From positions 1,923,501-1,987,500 of the forward strand of contig NZ_CP083564.1 of the NCBI RefSeq assembly GCF_025143985.1: a stretch of 64,000 bases of DNA, written 5' to 3'. This document shows, piece after piece, positions 51,984 to 62,453 of this stretch. Positions within the stretch are counted from its first letter, which is position 1. Each line of letters begins with the position of its first letter. A program made the position numbers and the translations under genes. The notes under the pieces were generated by a model that was not told the DNA's origin, ran no database searches, and was given only the letters and a program-made list of their open reading frames with translations. This DNA is from Sulfitobacter sp. W027. Its GTDB lineage: Bacteria; Pseudomonadota; Alphaproteobacteria; Rhodobacterales; Rhodobacteraceae.

Positions 51984-54900
51984 TCATTGAATCCCAACCC
52001 TGAACTGCACAGCGCCCGTCCCGCCCGGCAACATTTGCCCGGTGCAGTTCCACTCGATCGCACCAGCATAGCCCGCCACATTGCTCGCGGGACGCACCAG
52101 ATCGCAACTGAGGTTGGGCGAGACCTGTTGTGGATTAACGATGGGCTCCGACAAGCTCGTATAGGGCGGGGTCATGTCATAGATCTTGACGTTCGACGCC
52201 TGCGTGGTCGCGTTGTTGCGCAGATAAATCCGGTAGAGCAGGATGTCATTCACGCTGCCGAGGTTGGTGGTGCTCTCCAACGTGCCTTGGGTCTCATTCT
52301 CCACCGTTTTGCGCAGTTCAATCTGGGTGGATTGCCCCCCGACCGAGACCTCGTCGGTGTTGCTGGCCGAACTCGTCACCGTAGTGCGGGCGAAGGAGGT
52401 CGCCGCGAGCACCTGATAGACGTAAGAACTGCCCTGCCCAGCGCCGGACCCTGCAGAGACCCGCGAGACGATACAGATGGTTTGCCCCGTGGTGACCCCG
52501 ATGGGGCCGGTGATCGGCCCATCAAGAGCATCGTCGCAGCCAATGTCTTGGTAAAGTGCTGCGCTGAAGGCACCGGTTGGGGTCGAGGTGGCCCCGGCGT
52601 AGGAGAAGGTCACCTGCCCCTCGGAGGTGGCTGTATAGATATGCGGCAGGGTGACGACTTGACCCTGTGCAACCGTCGTTGTCCGATCGTTCGTTAAAGT
52701 GGGAAGTTTCAGCAGGCCAATGTCCAACCCCATGCGATTACCGAAGGCTTCTGGCGTGAAGGTAAATTCGCCATCATGCGGATTGGCATTCACAAGGTCG
52801 GGAAGCCCGCTCGTTGCTTCCGAGATCGCGCGGTAGTCATTGGCCGGGATTGCGCGGATTGTAATGGCCCCGCTGTAGGCACCTGAGAGCCCATAGCTCC
52901 ACGTTCCATCCGTCGCCACGCCGGGTGTTGCCAGCACCGCGCCGCCGCTGTCGAGGATCTCCAGAACTGCCGAGGACGCCCCGCCTTCGCTTCCGTTGAG
53001 CAGCGCGTCATGCGCAGTGCCGCCGCCAGCGCCGTTGTCGATAAAGACCCGACCCGACAAGATCCGCTCGCCCGTCACCAGGTTCACTGAATAGGATGCC
53101 TCATCGTCATCAGGCAGTTGGTCGAACAGGTCATCGGTCAGTGGCCCGGTGTTGGGATCACTGTCGGGATCGGGCAGCGAGCTATAGATAATCTCGGCCT
53201 GATTGGTGAAATCTCCGCTGCCAAGCACCGTGGTGGTGATGGTCAGGGTCTCGCTTGCCCCGCTGAGCAGCTCATCCACGAACCACAAGCCGGTATTGGG
53301 GTCATAGGTATCCCCGGTGGCAGGGGCATCGTCAGAGACATAGGCAAAGCCGCTGGGGATTTGGTCAATCACCTTCACGCCTGAGGGCGAGCCGCCGCTG
53401 ACGTTGGTAATGGTGATGATCCAATCAATCGTGTCCCCTTCTGAGACATTGCTGATCGGGGTGCTGGTGCCGGTGGCCACGGCGATCTTTGTCAGCTCAA
53501 GGTCACTGCCCGCCGGGTCGAACCCGAAATCCTGATCCGTGGTGACGCTATTGCCCGAGACCGGGACGCCAATCAGCGGGTTAGAAGTGCCAATGGTCAG
53601 CCCCGAGGGCAGATCGGGGTCCGCCTCATCCAGCGCGACACGGTAGGTCGTGTTTACCATCAGGTCGCCCACCGCATAGGTGCCATCGGCCTGCGTATCG
53701 GTCGTCACGAGGAAGATGTCATCGGCGGTATTGGCGGGGGTGCCATTGTCGGCGTAGACCGAGATGCCCACGCCTGCGCCGAAATTGGTTTCCCCATTGT
53801 CCTTCACATCCGACGCGTCCGCATCCTCATAGATATTGCCCGAGATGGCCCCCAGCGGGATCGGCGCAGGCCCCCGGCAAGAGATACCATCGCTGCGCCC
53901 GCCTTCGTCAAAGGTGAGGGTAGAGATCAGCTGCGGCACACCCGTCGTGGTGGAGATGACGTAGAGGTTATTGGTGGTGTTGGAATAGCCATAAAGCCTG
54001 CCGTCACGGTCGAACCACAGCGCGTCGAACATGCCCGCATAGACAGCCGGTCCAATCGCTTGCGGTGTCACACTCCCCGGTGTGCCGTTATTGACCGCCG
54101 CGCGGAACAGGAAACCGGAGTTTCTGTCGATCCCATACATGATCCCATCGACGGGGTTATAGGCGAGGTCTTCCGGGTTAACTCCAATGGTAAGATTGAT
54201 CGTTCCCAATGCGATTGGCGCGGCGGGGTTGGTCAGGTCGACGATCTGCCAGGTACCTTGGTCTACTTCGTAGATCAGCCGACCATTGGGCAGGATATCC
54301 CCGGCATTCAATGCATCGTCCGCGCCTGAGATATTGCCAAAGTCCGTGATGCTCCCAGACCCATCGATCCGGTAGAGCCTGCGGGTGTTCGCATCCACGC
54401 CATAGATATAGCCATCCAGCGCGTTATATCCCCATGCCCCATCCCGGTCATCCCCTGTTGAAGCAGAGGAATTCACCGTTGTGGCGTAGCTGCCCCCGCC
54501 GTCACGGAAGGTCATCCGCACAAGGGTTGAGGGGCTGTCGACGATCGCATAGAGCGATGCATCGCAAACGAGCGGCGGCGGATCGCTGGAGATGGTGAGC
54601 GTGTAGTCTTCCACTTCGCCCTCAAAAGCGGTGTTAAGACCAGTGCTGTCGGTCGACCAGCGAAAGCGGGCATAGGTGGGCAGGGTTGTGGCCCCAGCGG
54701 GAACCGCGACTTCAAAGAGGATCGACCCGTTGGTGGCACCATCCTTATCAAGCGGGTCGCCATCTTGCAGGTTCAGGGCCACCTGCTCCCCGGCTTGGTT
54801 AAAGGTGCCGTCCCCGTCAAAGTCGATAAAGGCCTGTAGATACGACGATCTTGCAGCGCCGCTGAGATCGCTGACCGTGACCGCAATCTCGGCCAGCCCC

Positions 54901-57218
54901 CCGCGATAGAACTGCGGCAGAACCACCCCGTCTTCGTCGTCGGACCCATCCGCATCGTCGCCCGTGGCACCGATGGAGTTCTGTGCCAAGAGATCAATGT
55001 CCGGTGGGACCGTGCCCAGATAGACCTCAGGCGCACCGGGGCCTTCGATGATATGCTGCGGATCGCCATAGCTCGCTGGCGCATCGCCACGGTCAGCATC
55101 CGGCGGGGTCTTGATCGTGATACCGCAGTCCTCAACCTCCCCATCGGAGGCGGCGGTCAGGGCATCCACCCCGGCAGCCGAAGACCAGCGCAGACGGGCG
55201 AATGTCGGGGTCAGCACCGCTGTCACGGGCACGGCAATGGGGAATGAAATCTCACCATTCACCACCCCGTCGAGATCCTGCGGGCCGCCGTCTTGGATAT
55301 CGGTCGCGACCTGATCCCCAAGGAAAAGACCATCGCCCCCGAAATCGACGAAGGCCTGTAGATAGCCACTGCCGGGCGATGGCTCATTCACGACCACTGT
55401 CGCCGTGCGGGTCAGATCGCCGTAGAGCTGTGGAAAGGCTTCTTCGCTTTCGTCGTCTTTTCCGTCCAAGTCGTCGCCCGTCCCGTCGACGGAATGCTGC
55501 GCCGAACCGTCGCCGTCGCCATTAAGCGCGCCGATCCAATATTGCGAGGTGTCGGCATGTTGCGGATCACCATAGGTGATCGGCGCATCCCCCCGATCCG
55601 GGCCGGATCCGGCGTAGATCGTCGTCGGATCATCGCGCCCTTCCCCCGGCCCGTTCGAAGGGGTGCCATCCCCATCGCCGGGGTTTTCCGAGTCGGATAG
55701 ATCGGACACATTCGTCCCACCCGGCGTTTGCGCGGTTACCTCTGCCTGATTGGAGATCGTGGTGTCCAAATCTTCGGGCACCAATGTATAGGTCGCCGTG
55801 TAGACCGCCCGTTCCCCGACCAGAAGCGTGCCTTCGGGCGACAGCGATGTCGCCGCCTGAAAGGTAATCACAGGCGGCACGCCCTTGCCACTGAACTGCG
55901 TCTCGGCAAGCTGCACATTGGTCAGATCGACGTTGCCGAAGTTTTCCGCCGTGAAGACATAGGCAATCGTCTCCCCGGGATCGGCATAGCCGTTCAGGTT
56001 TGTATCCACCAATTGCGCGAGCTTCAGCAAACCGACAGAGCCCACATCGATTGAGACCTGCGCCGGGGCGGAATAGGCCTGCGGCTCGTTGGGCAGGACG
56101 ATGGGTGACTGATAGCGGTAATTGATCGGTGTCGGCGCTGCGAAAAAGGCCGCGAAGGGGGTGAAGGTCAACTCTCCGGTCAGATCATCATAGCTCCACG
56201 TCCCTTCCCCCAACACATCAAATCCGACACGGTGGCCGTCGGAATCGGTTACGATATTCAGCGCGCCGGTGGGGGGGATCAGATCGACCGCCTGTCTGGA
56301 ATATTCGCTCGGCTCACCCGAATTATTGGCGGGGGCATTATTGTTTTCTGTCGCCACACTGTCGTTGAAGAGGATATTCAGCACGACCGGCTCACCTAGA
56401 ACTTGCTCTTTCAGGTCGTCCTGCAACACCGGCGCTTTAAAGTCGCCGCACTGCAGGTCATAGGTCTGCGCTTCATCATAGGTCGGGTTGGCGAGCAACA
56501 CGAGGAAGCCATTGTTCGCGGTACGGCCAAAGCTGAATGTCGAGGCCTGCGGATAGAAGATCTCAAGCCCGGACACCGGCTGGTTGCTATAGCTGCGGTC
56601 CCCGGCAAGATAGAATACCTCTGTCCCGAGGTTCGCATCCGGCCCTTCGATATAGCCGCGATAGGTGGTCGCACTTCGATCGATCCGAACGTATTCGACC
56701 GAGCCGTCGCAGATATTCACATAGACTTGCTCATTCAAAGGTCCGTCGATGTCATTGACCTGAAAGAAGACGTCGGCCACCACCGGCACACCGCCAGAAT
56801 TGGTCGTGATGTTATGGGTGCCGGCCTCATAGATATAGAAATCGATAAAATGCGGATCTTGCCCGGTCGAAGTGATCTGGATCAATCCGTTGCCGGTGGT
56901 GAAGATATGGTCCCGCCCCGCAAAGGCCATCTCCCCCACGATATCCACTGCCACGCCGCCGACCGTGCCCGCGTTAGACCACAGTGCGCGTTTCCCGATT
57001 CCAGCCCCAACCACAGTGGGCGCGCCGACAGGAGCAAGGATCAACTGCTGCGCCAAGGCGGCCTTGGGAAGGAGAGCGAGAGGAAGCAGACCCAAAAGTG
57101 CAGCACAGACAAACCGCAGCGTGGATGTATCCGCCCCATTGCCCGGCCGGGCGAAATACGTGAGCCACCCCGAAATGTGCGCCACAAACAAGCCAATAAA
57201 ACGAAAGTCAAAATGCAT
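51984..57218 (-). CDS. giant exported GEVED/SdrD-B/DUF11 repeat protein
   Basis: The 1744-aa protein has an N-terminal hydrophobic export signal (LRFVCAALLGLLPLALLPKA). In order it then shows an N-terminal beta domain (to about 250), a DUF11 domain (about 395-510), two GEVED domains each with GDAPxxYGDPQH and a D-rich GDDxDGxDDE loop, a DUF6923-like propeller (CDASLYAIVD, about 890-1100), an SdrD B-like domain (SGNIYEDADASDVKDNGETN), a DUF11 domain, another SdrB-like unit and a DUF11-like tail. No LPxTG or transmembrane anchor is seen at the C-terminus. It is likely a secreted or surface calcium-binding adhesin-type protein. Confidence 0.85.
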   Translation of the reverse strand: MHFDFRFIGLFVAHISGWLTYFARPGNGADTSTLRFVCAALLGLLPLALLPKAALAQQLILAPVGAPTVVGAGIGKRALWSNAGTVGGVAVDIVGEMAFAGRDHIFTTGNGLIQITSTGQDPHFIDFYIYEAGTHNITTNSGGVPVVADVFFQVNDIDGPLNEQVYVNICDGSVEYVRIDRSATTYRGYIEGPDANLGTEVFYLAGDRSYSNQPVSGLEIFYPQASTFSFGRTANNGFLVLLANPTYDEAQTYDLQCGDFKAPVLQDDLKEQVLGEPVVLNILFNDSVATENNNAPANNSGEPSEYSRQAVDLIPPTGALNIVTDSDGHRVGFDVLGEGTWSYDDLTGELTFTPFAAFFAAPTPINYRYQSPIVLPNEPQAYSAPAQVSIDVGSVGLLKLAQLVDTNLNGYADPGETIAYVFTAENFGNVDLTNVQLAETQFSGKGVPPVITFQAATSLSPEGTLLVGERAVYTATYTLVPEDLDTTISNQAEVTAQTPGGTNVSDLSDSENPGDGDGTPSNGPGEGRDDPTTIYAGSGPDRGDAPITYGDPQHADTSQYWIGALNGDGDGSAQHSVDGTGDDLDGKDDESEEAFPQLYGDLTRTATVVVNEPSPGSGYLQAFVDFGGDGLFLGDQVATDIQDGGPQDLDGVVNGEISFPIAVPVTAVLTPTFARLRWSSAAGVDALTAASDGEVEDCGITIKTPPDADRGDAPASYGDPQHIIEGPGAPEVYLGTVPPDIDLLAQNSIGATGDDADGSDDEDGVVLPQFYRGGLAEIAVTVSDLSGAARSSYLQAFIDFDGDGTFNQAGEQVALNLQDGDPLDKDGATNGSILFEVAVPAGATTLPTYARFRWSTDSTGLNTAFEGEVEDYTLTISSDPPPLVCDASLYAIVDSPSTLVRMTFRDGGGSYATTVNSSASTGDDRDGAWGYNALDGYIYGVDANTRRLYRIDGSGSITDFGNISGADDALNAGDILPNGRLIYEVDQGTWQIVDLTNPAAPIALGTINLTIGVNPEDLAYNPVDGIMYGIDRNSGFLFRAAVNNGTPGSVTPQAIGPAVYAGMFDALWFDRDGRLYGYSNTTNNLYVISTTTGVPQLISTLTFDEGGRSDGISCRGPAPIPLGAISGNIYEDADASDVKDNGETNFGAGVGISVYADNGTPANTADDIFLVTTDTQADGTYAVGDLMVNTTYRVALDEADPDLPSGLTIGTSNPLIGVPVSGNSVTTDQDFGFDPAGSDLELTKIAVATGTSTPISNVSEGDTIDWIITITNVSGGSPSGVKVIDQIPSGFAYVSDDAPATGDTYDPNTGLWFVDELLSGASETLTITTTVLGSGDFTNQAEIIYSSLPDPDSDPNTGPLTDDLFDQLPDDDEASYSVNLVTGERILSGRVFIDNGAGGGTAHDALLNGSEGGASSAVLEILDSGGAVLATPGVATDGTWSYGLSGAYSGAITIRAIPANDYRAISEATSGLPDLVNANPHDGEFTFTPEAFGNRMGLDIGLLKLPTLTNDRTTTVAQGQVVTLPHIYTATSEGQVTFSYAGATSTPTGAFSAALYQDIGCDDALDGPITGPIGVTTGQTICIVSRVSAGSGAGQGSSYVYQVLAATSFARTTVTSSASNTDEVSVGGQSTQIELRKTVENETQGTLESTTNLGSVNDILLYRIYLRNNATTQASNVKIYDMTPPYTSLSEPIVNPQQVSPNLSCDLVRPASNVAGYAGAIEWNCTGQMLPGGTGAVQFRVGIQ

Positions 57219-57468
57219 ATCTTTTGCTCACTACCCTTTTTAACCAGCCTAGCGACGAAGCGAGTTGGGAGCAGTTGTGCAGAAAGGTATTAAGATATGC
57301 TTCCGAATATAGCGGGGCCGTGCTTCTAGGCGCTGATACTTCGCGGGGATAGGCGGTTTTGCCTGAATGAACGCGAATATCGGGGGGAACCCTCGCGCCG
57401 CTTGGCAGTTCATTAGCTCTGATTCGCGCCTCTTCAGTCGTCTGGTTAACTTTTTCTCATATGAGCTC

Positions 57469-57500
57469 TTGACCCTCCAGTCACTGGAAGCCCCATATCA
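57469..57500 (+). promoter_or_regulatory. CueR-type promoter of copA
   Basis: TTGACC (57469-57474) is followed by the dyad CTCCAGTCACTGGAAG (57475-57490) in a long spacer before a weak -10 (57494-57500), about 30 bp upstream of copA. The MerR-type layout and TCCAG..CTGGA arms match CueR sites. The rest of 57219-57468 is the divergent leader and shows no gene. Confidence 0.8.
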
Positions 57501-57527
57501 GGGTTAACCATGCATAGAGGGCCTGAA

Positions 57528-60035
57528 ATGGACAAAGCAGATACACTCACTTTTGGCGTGCAGAACATGAGTTGCGCGTCCTGTGTTGGACGGGTGGAGA
57601 AAGCACTGAACGCGGTCGATGGGGTGCGTGAAGCGCGGGTGAACCTCGCTTCTGAGAACGTGCGGATCACGGCAGAGCCGGGGTTTGATGCGGCAAATAT
57701 TACCACTGCCTTAACGCAGGCGGGCTACCAGGCCCGGACGGCGATACATCGGTTAACTCTTTCCAACATGAGCTGCGCATCCTGCGTGGGCCGTGTGGAA
57801 CGGGCGCTTCTTGCTGTGCCGGGCGTGATTTCGGCCTCGGTGAACCTCGCGACCGAAGAGGCGCAGGTGGAAACATTGGAAGATGCCGATCTGCTGCCCG
57901 CCCTTCGCGACGCGGCGGCGCAGGCAGGCTATCCGGCGACCGTCGATGCCCCAGACACAGGCAGCCCCGACGCCGCAGCGCGCAAAGAAGCAGAGGCCAC
58001 CCATCTCAAGCGGATGACCCTGCTGGCCGCCGCCCTAACGCTGCCGGTATTCGTGTTGGAAATGGGCGGCCATCTGATTCCGGCATTCCACCATTGGATA
58101 GCGGCGACCATCGGGATGGAGACAAGCTGGTTCATCCAGTTCATCCTCACCACCCTCGTGCTGGCATGGCCGGGGCGGCATTTCTACACCAAGGGCCTGC
58201 CCGCTTTGACAAAGGGCGCACCGGATATGAACTCGCTGGTGGCGCTCGGCTCAGGGGCGGCGTGGCTCTTTTCGGTGACCGCCCTTTTTGCGCCGGGACT
58301 GCTGCCGGAAGGCAGCCGCGTGGTCTATTTCGAAGCCGCGGCGGTGATTGTGACGCTGATCTTACTAGGCCGCTATCTTGAGGCCCGCGCCAAGGGGCGC
58401 ACCGGGGCGGCGATTGCCAAACTGATGGGCCTGCGTGCCAGCAGCGCGCGGGTCGAACGGGACGGCGCGGTCGTTGAGCTGCCCATTGATGAGATCATTG
58501 CGGGCGACATCATCCACCTGCGTCCCGGCGAAAAGATCGCGACCGACGGCGTTGTTGTTGCGGGCCAATCCTACGTCGATGAAAGCATGATCACGGGTGA
58601 GCCTGTCCCGGTTGAGAAAGCCACGGAATCAGAGGTTGTCGGCGGCACGGTCAATGGCACCGGCAGCCTCACGTTTCGCGCGACCAAAGTCGGCGGCGAC
58701 ACGATGCTGGCGCAGATCATCCGCATGGTCGAAGAGGCCCAAGGTGCAAAGTTGCCTATTCAAGACTTGGTCAATCGCATCACCCTGTGGTTCGTTCCCG
58801 CCGTGATTGCCGTGGCACAGGTGACCTTCGGGGTCTGGCTCGCCTTCGGCCCCTCGCTCAGCCACGCCTTGGTGGCGGCGGTGGCGGTGCTGATCATCGC
58901 ATGCCCCTGTGCGATGGGTCTGGCCACACCGACCTCCATCATGGTGGCCACCGGACGCGCGGCGCAATTGGGCGTGCTCTTCCGTCAGGGCGATGCGCTG
59001 CAAAGCCTGCAAGGCGTCAAGACCGTGGCGCTGGACAAGACCGGCACGCTGACCAAGGGCAAGCCCGAACTTACCGATCTGGTGCTGATGGACGACCTGA
59101 CCGAAGATGAGGTGCTGCCCCTGATCGGCGCGGTCGAAGCACGCTCGGAGCACCCCATCGCCCAAGCCATCCTGCGCCGGGCAGAAGCTGCGGGCCCTGT
59201 GCCCGGCGAGGTCAGCGATTTCCAATCCCACACCGGTTTTGGCGTCAGCGCGACGGTCTTGGGCCGCAAGGTTACCTTGGGTGCGGACCGCCTTATGATC
59301 CGCGACGGGATCGATTTGGGCGACACCGGGCGGATCGCGTCAGAGATGGCGAAGGCCGGGAAAACCCCGCTCTATGCCACTTTGGACGGGAAACTCGCCG
59401 CTGTGATCGCCGTAGCCGACCCGATCAAACCCGGCACGCCAGAAGCCATCGCGGGGCTGCACGACCTTGGTCTTGATGTAGCGATGATCACTGGTGACAA
59501 CCGGGGCACCGCAGATGCTATCGCGGCGCAACTGGGCATTGATCGGGTCATCGCCGAAGTGCTGCCGGATGGCAAAGTGGCCGCCATCGACAAGTTGAGA
59601 GAGGGCGGCAACCGCATCGCCTTCGTTGGCGACGGCATTAACGATGCACCCGCTTTGGCACAGGCCGATGTAGGCCTTGCCATCGGCACCGGCACCGATG
59701 TGGCGATTGAGGCCGCAGATGTGGTGCTGATGTCGGGCGACCTGCGCGGCGTGGTCAATGCCATCGATGTAAGCCAACGCAGCATGGCCAATATCCGTCA
59801 AAACCTCTTTTGGGCATTTGGCTATAACGTGCTGCTGATCCCGGTGGCGGCGGGTGCCTTCTACCCGCTGACCGGCTGGCTCTTGTCGCCCGCGCTGGCC
59901 GCCGGGGCGATGGCATTGTCGAGCGTGTTCGTCCTCAGCAACGCGCTGCGCCTGCGCTGGATCGCAGCCCCCTTGGCCGAAAACGCCACCCCAGAAAAAG
60001 AACCACGGGCCGCCACCCCCGTGGCCGCAGAATAG
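57528..60035 (+). CDS. copA: CopA, copper-exporting P1B-type ATPase
   Basis: The 835-aa P1B-type pump exports Cu(I). It has two N-terminal metal-binding HMA domains with CASC (Cys16/Cys19 and Cys83/Cys86), eight predicted membrane helices with the ion-path CPC ([15 protein letters not shown]), phosphorylation site DKTGT, HPIAQAI and [10 protein letters not shown]. The start at 57528 has GAGGG upstream. It sits just before cueR. Confidence 0.96.
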   Translation: MDKADTLTFGVQNMSCASCVGRVEKALNAVDGVREARVNLASENVRITAEPGFDAANITTALTQAGYQARTAIHRLTLSNMSCASCVGRVERALLAVPGVISASVNLATEEAQVETLEDADLLPALRDAAAQAGYPATVDAPDTGSPDAAARKEAEATHLKRMTLLAAALTLPVFVLEMGGHLIPAFHHWIAATIGMETSWFIQFILTTLVLAWPGRHFYTKGLPALTKGAPDMNSLVALGSGAAWLFSVTALFAPGLLPEGSRVVYFEAAAVIVTLILLGRYLEARAKGRTGAAIAKLMGLRASSARVERDGAVVELPIDEIIAGDIIHLRPGEKIATDGVVVAGQSYVDESMITGEPVPVEKATESEVVGGTVNGTGSLTFRATKVGGDTMLAQIIRMVEEAQGAKLPIQDLVNRITLWFVPAVIAVAQVTFGVWLAFGPSLSHALVAAVAVLIIACPCAMGLATPTSIMVATGRAAQLGVLFRQGDALQSLQGVKTVALDKTGTLTKGKPELTDLVLMDDLTEDEVLPLIGAVEARSEHPIAQAILRRAEAAGPVPGEVSDFQSHTGFGVSATVLGRKVTLGADRLMIRDGIDLGDTGRIASEMAKAGKTPLYATLDGKLAAVIAVADPIKPGTPEAIAGLHDLGLDVAMITGDNRGTADAIAAQLGIDRVIAEVLPDGKVAAIDKLREGGNRIAFVGDGINDAPALAQADVGLAIGTGTDVAIEAADVVLMSGDLRGVVNAIDVSQRSMANIRQNLFWAFGYNVLLIPVAAGAFYPLTGWLLSPALAAGAMALSSVFVLSNALRLRWIAAPLAENATPEKEPRAATPVAAE

Positions 60036-60044
60036 GAGCGCATT

Positions 60045-60440
60045 ATGAACATTGGAGAAGTCTCACAACACACGGGCCTGCCGCCGAAAACCATCCGCTA
60101 TTACGAGGATATCGGGCTGGTCAAACCGCTGCGCGACGCCAATGGCTACCGCGCCTTCCGGGAAAGCGAGATGCACAAGCTGGCCTTTCTGGGCCGTGCC
60201 AGAACGTTGGGGTTCAGCATCGAAGATTGCCGCAACCTGCTAGCGCTTTGGGAGGATAAGAACCGTGCCAGTGCCGACGTGCGCGCGATTGCCGAAGATC
60301 ATCTGGCGCAGATCGAAGCCAAGATCAGCGGCCTGCAAGAGATGCGCGACACGTTAAGCACGCTGGTCCACAACTGTGCCGGGGACGATCGACCCGACTG
60401 CCCGATATTAAAGACGCTTGGCACGGCCGCGGCGTCATAA
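60045..60440 (+). CDS. cueR: CueR, copper-responsive MerR-family regulator
   Basis: The 131-aa protein has the N-terminal HTH (MNIGEVSQHTGLPPKTIRYY) and a dimerisation helix. The metal loop has Cys111 and Cys119 (CAGDDRPDCPIL), the same 8-residue spacing as the Cu(I) ligands in E. coli CueR. It starts 9 nt after copA, with GGAGCG upstream. The dyad promoter before copA is its probable target, activated by Cu(I) or Ag(I). Confidence 0.95.
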   Translation: MNIGEVSQHTGLPPKTIRYYEDIGLVKPLRDANGYRAFRESEMHKLAFLGRARTLGFSIEDCRNLLALWEDKNRASADVRAIAEDHLAQIEAKISGLQEMRDTLSTLVHNCAGDDRPDCPILKTLGTAAAS

Positions 60441-60462
60441 CCATCGCTCTAAATACAAAAAA

Positions 60463-60495
60463 GGCGCCGCGCAGCCAATCTGGGCGGCGCCATTT
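60463..60495. terminator. bidirectional terminator between cueR and choV
   Basis: An 8-bp stem GGCGCCGC (60463-60470)/GCGGCGCC (60484-60491) is flanked by an A-run on the left and ATTTT on the right, so it can work for both converging genes. Confidence 0.85.
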
Positions 60496-60517
60496 TGCGT
60501 TCAAGTCGGACCACAGC

Positions 60518-61537
60518 CTAGGCTTTGAGGCGGTCCACGATACTATGTGCTGTGACCGTCCCGATCTGAGCGCCGTCTTCCATAACGGCAATCGCGGCAT
60601 CGGCCCCACGCAGACGGTCCATCAATTCGCGCACCGGGGTCTCGGATGTGGTTTCGCCTTGGGTGGCAGCACCGTCATCCGCGCCCATCACGTCGCGCGC
60701 CGTCAGAACCTCAAGCGGGTTCATATTGGCCACGAACTCCGCCACATAGTCCGATGCAGGGTTCGAGAAAATCTCGCGCGGAGTGCCGATCTGCACGATG
60801 CGGCCGCCTTCCATGATGGCGATGCGCCCGCCCAGCTTAAAGGCTTCATCAAGATCGTGGCTCACGAAGATGATCGTACGATTCAACTCGCGCTGCAGGT
60901 CCAGCAGCTCATCTTGCAACCGCGTACGGATCAACGGGTCGAGCGCCGAGAATGGCTCATCCATCAACAAAATGGGCGCCTCGGTAGCAAAGGCGCGGGC
61001 AAGGCCCACACGCTGCTGCATCCCGCCCGAAAGCTCGCCTACCTTGCGGTCGGCCCAATCGCTGAGGCCCACCAGTTTCAACTGCCGCTCGGCCCGTTCC
61101 AACCGCTCGGCCTTGGGGACATTCGACAGTTCCAGCCCAAGCGCCACATTGTCGCGCACCGTGCGCCAGGGCAGCAGGCCGAACTGCTGAAACACCATCG
61201 ACACACATTCACGGCGCACGCGGCGCAGCTCGGCGGCATTGCTGGCATGAATGTCACAAGACCAGTTTTCGTCATGCACATGCACCGTGCCGCGCACCAT
61301 TGGGTTCAACCCATTAACCGCACGCAGAAGCGTCGATTTGCCCGAGCCCGAAAGCCCCATCAGCACGAGGATCTCGCCATTCTCAACGGTGAGCGAGCAG
61401 TCATGCACGCCCAGCACCTGCCCTGTCGCCGATTCAATGTCGGCGCGGCTTTGGCCCTCGTCCATCAGCGGCAGAGCCTTCTCCGGCTTGTCGCCAAAGA
61501 CGATGGATACGTTATCGAATTCTACTGCTTTACTCAT
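60518..61537 (-). CDS. choV: ChoV, choline ABC transporter ATPase
   Basis: This is the ATPase of the ChoXWV choline/quaternary amine importer. The 339-aa protein has Walker A GLSGSGKST, the VNGLNPMVRGTVHV region, signature LSGGMQQRVGLARA, Walker B ILLMDEPFSALDP and a C-terminal CBS-type tail (VRELMDRLRGADAAIAVM). It overlaps choW by 4 nt. Confidence 0.93.
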   Translation of the reverse strand: MSKAVEFDNVSIVFGDKPEKALPLMDEGQSRADIESATGQVLGVHDCSLTVENGEILVLMGLSGSGKSTLLRAVNGLNPMVRGTVHVHDENWSCDIHASNAAELRRVRRECVSMVFQQFGLLPWRTVRDNVALGLELSNVPKAERLERAERQLKLVGLSDWADRKVGELSGGMQQRVGLARAFATEAPILLMDEPFSALDPLIRTRLQDELLDLQRELNRTIIFVSHDLDEAFKLGGRIAIMEGGRIVQIGTPREIFSNPASDYVAEFVANMNPLEVLTARDVMGADDGAATQGETTSETPVRELMDRLRGADAAIAVMEDGAQIGTVTAHSIVDRLKA

Positions 61538-62367
61538 TTCCGTCCCACCCGCAGGATACGGTCGAGCATGATCGCCACGACGACAATCACCAACCCGGAT
61601 TCAAATCCCAAGCCTGTGTTCACTTGGTTCAAGGCACGCACCACCGGCACACCTAAGCCATCTGCGCCCACCAGTGCTGCAATCACCACCATCGACAGCG
61701 ACAGCATGATCGTCTGGTTCAGACCTGTCATGATTTGCGGCAAAGCATAGGGCAGTTCGATCTTCCACAGCGTCTGACGTGGCTTAGCGCCAAAGGCCTG
61801 CGCGGCCTCCAAAAGCGCCTTAGGGGTCGAGGAGATGCCCAGTTGCGTCAACCGGATCGGCGCGGGCAGCACGAAGATCACCGTGGCGATCAGCCCCGGC
61901 ACCATACCGATGCCGAAAAAGACGATCGCAGGGATCAGATAGACGAAAGTCGGCAGCGTCTGCATCAGGTCCAAAACCGGGGCCACCCACGCATAAAGCC
62001 GGGGCCGATGCGCCACGGCGATGCCAATCGGCACGCCCACGCCCATACAGACCACACAGGCCGAGAGCACGAGCGTCAGGCTCTCCATCGTTTCTTCCCA
62101 GTAGTCTTGGTTGAGGATGAACAGGAAGCCCAGCACCACAAAGGCCACGGTTTTCCAATTGCGTTGAATACCCCAAGTGATCGCGGCGAAGACGGCGATC
62201 AGAATGAGCGGATGCGGGGTTTGCAGCACCCAGAGGATCGCCTCAATCAGCCGTTCCATCAGGTCCGCCAGCCCGTCAAAGAACCACGCCCCGTTCGTTT
62301 GCAGCCAATCCAGCGCGTCTTCGGCCACATCGGCCACGGGGATCTTGTTTTCTGTCAGCCAGTCCAT
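61534..62367 (-). CDS. choW: ChoW, choline ABC transporter permease
   Basis: The 277-aa ProW-family permease has an N-terminal soluble segment (MDWLTENKIPVADVAEDALD), about six membrane helices and the QTLPTFVYLIPAIVFFGIG stretch and EAA loop (LLEAAQAFGAKPRQTLWKIE). It is co-transcribed with choX and choV. Confidence 0.94.
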   Translation of the reverse strand: MDWLTENKIPVADVAEDALDWLQTNGAWFFDGLADLMERLIEAILWVLQTPHPLILIAVFAAITWGIQRNWKTVAFVVLGFLFILNQDYWEETMESLTLVLSACVVCMGVGVPIGIAVAHRPRLYAWVAPVLDLMQTLPTFVYLIPAIVFFGIGMVPGLIATVIFVLPAPIRLTQLGISSTPKALLEAAQAFGAKPRQTLWKIELPYALPQIMTGLNQTIMLSLSMVVIAALVGADGLGVPVVRALNQVNTGLGFESGLVIVVVAIMLDRILRVGRK

Positions 62368-62404
62368 GTCAGTCCTTCAGGATTGGAGAATTGCGCATGA
62401 GAAT

Positions 62405-62432
62405 GACCCGCCCCATCGCTTTGGGGCGGGTC
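62405..62432. other. hairpin between choX and choW
   Basis: A perfect 10-bp stem GACCCGCCCC/GGGGCGGGTC (62405-62414, 62423-62432) follows the choX stop. The T-run is on the opposite strand, so on the cho mRNA it more likely stabilises the choX message than terminates fully. Confidence 0.55.
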
Positions 62433-62453
62433 TTTTCCATCATAGCGTGAGGA

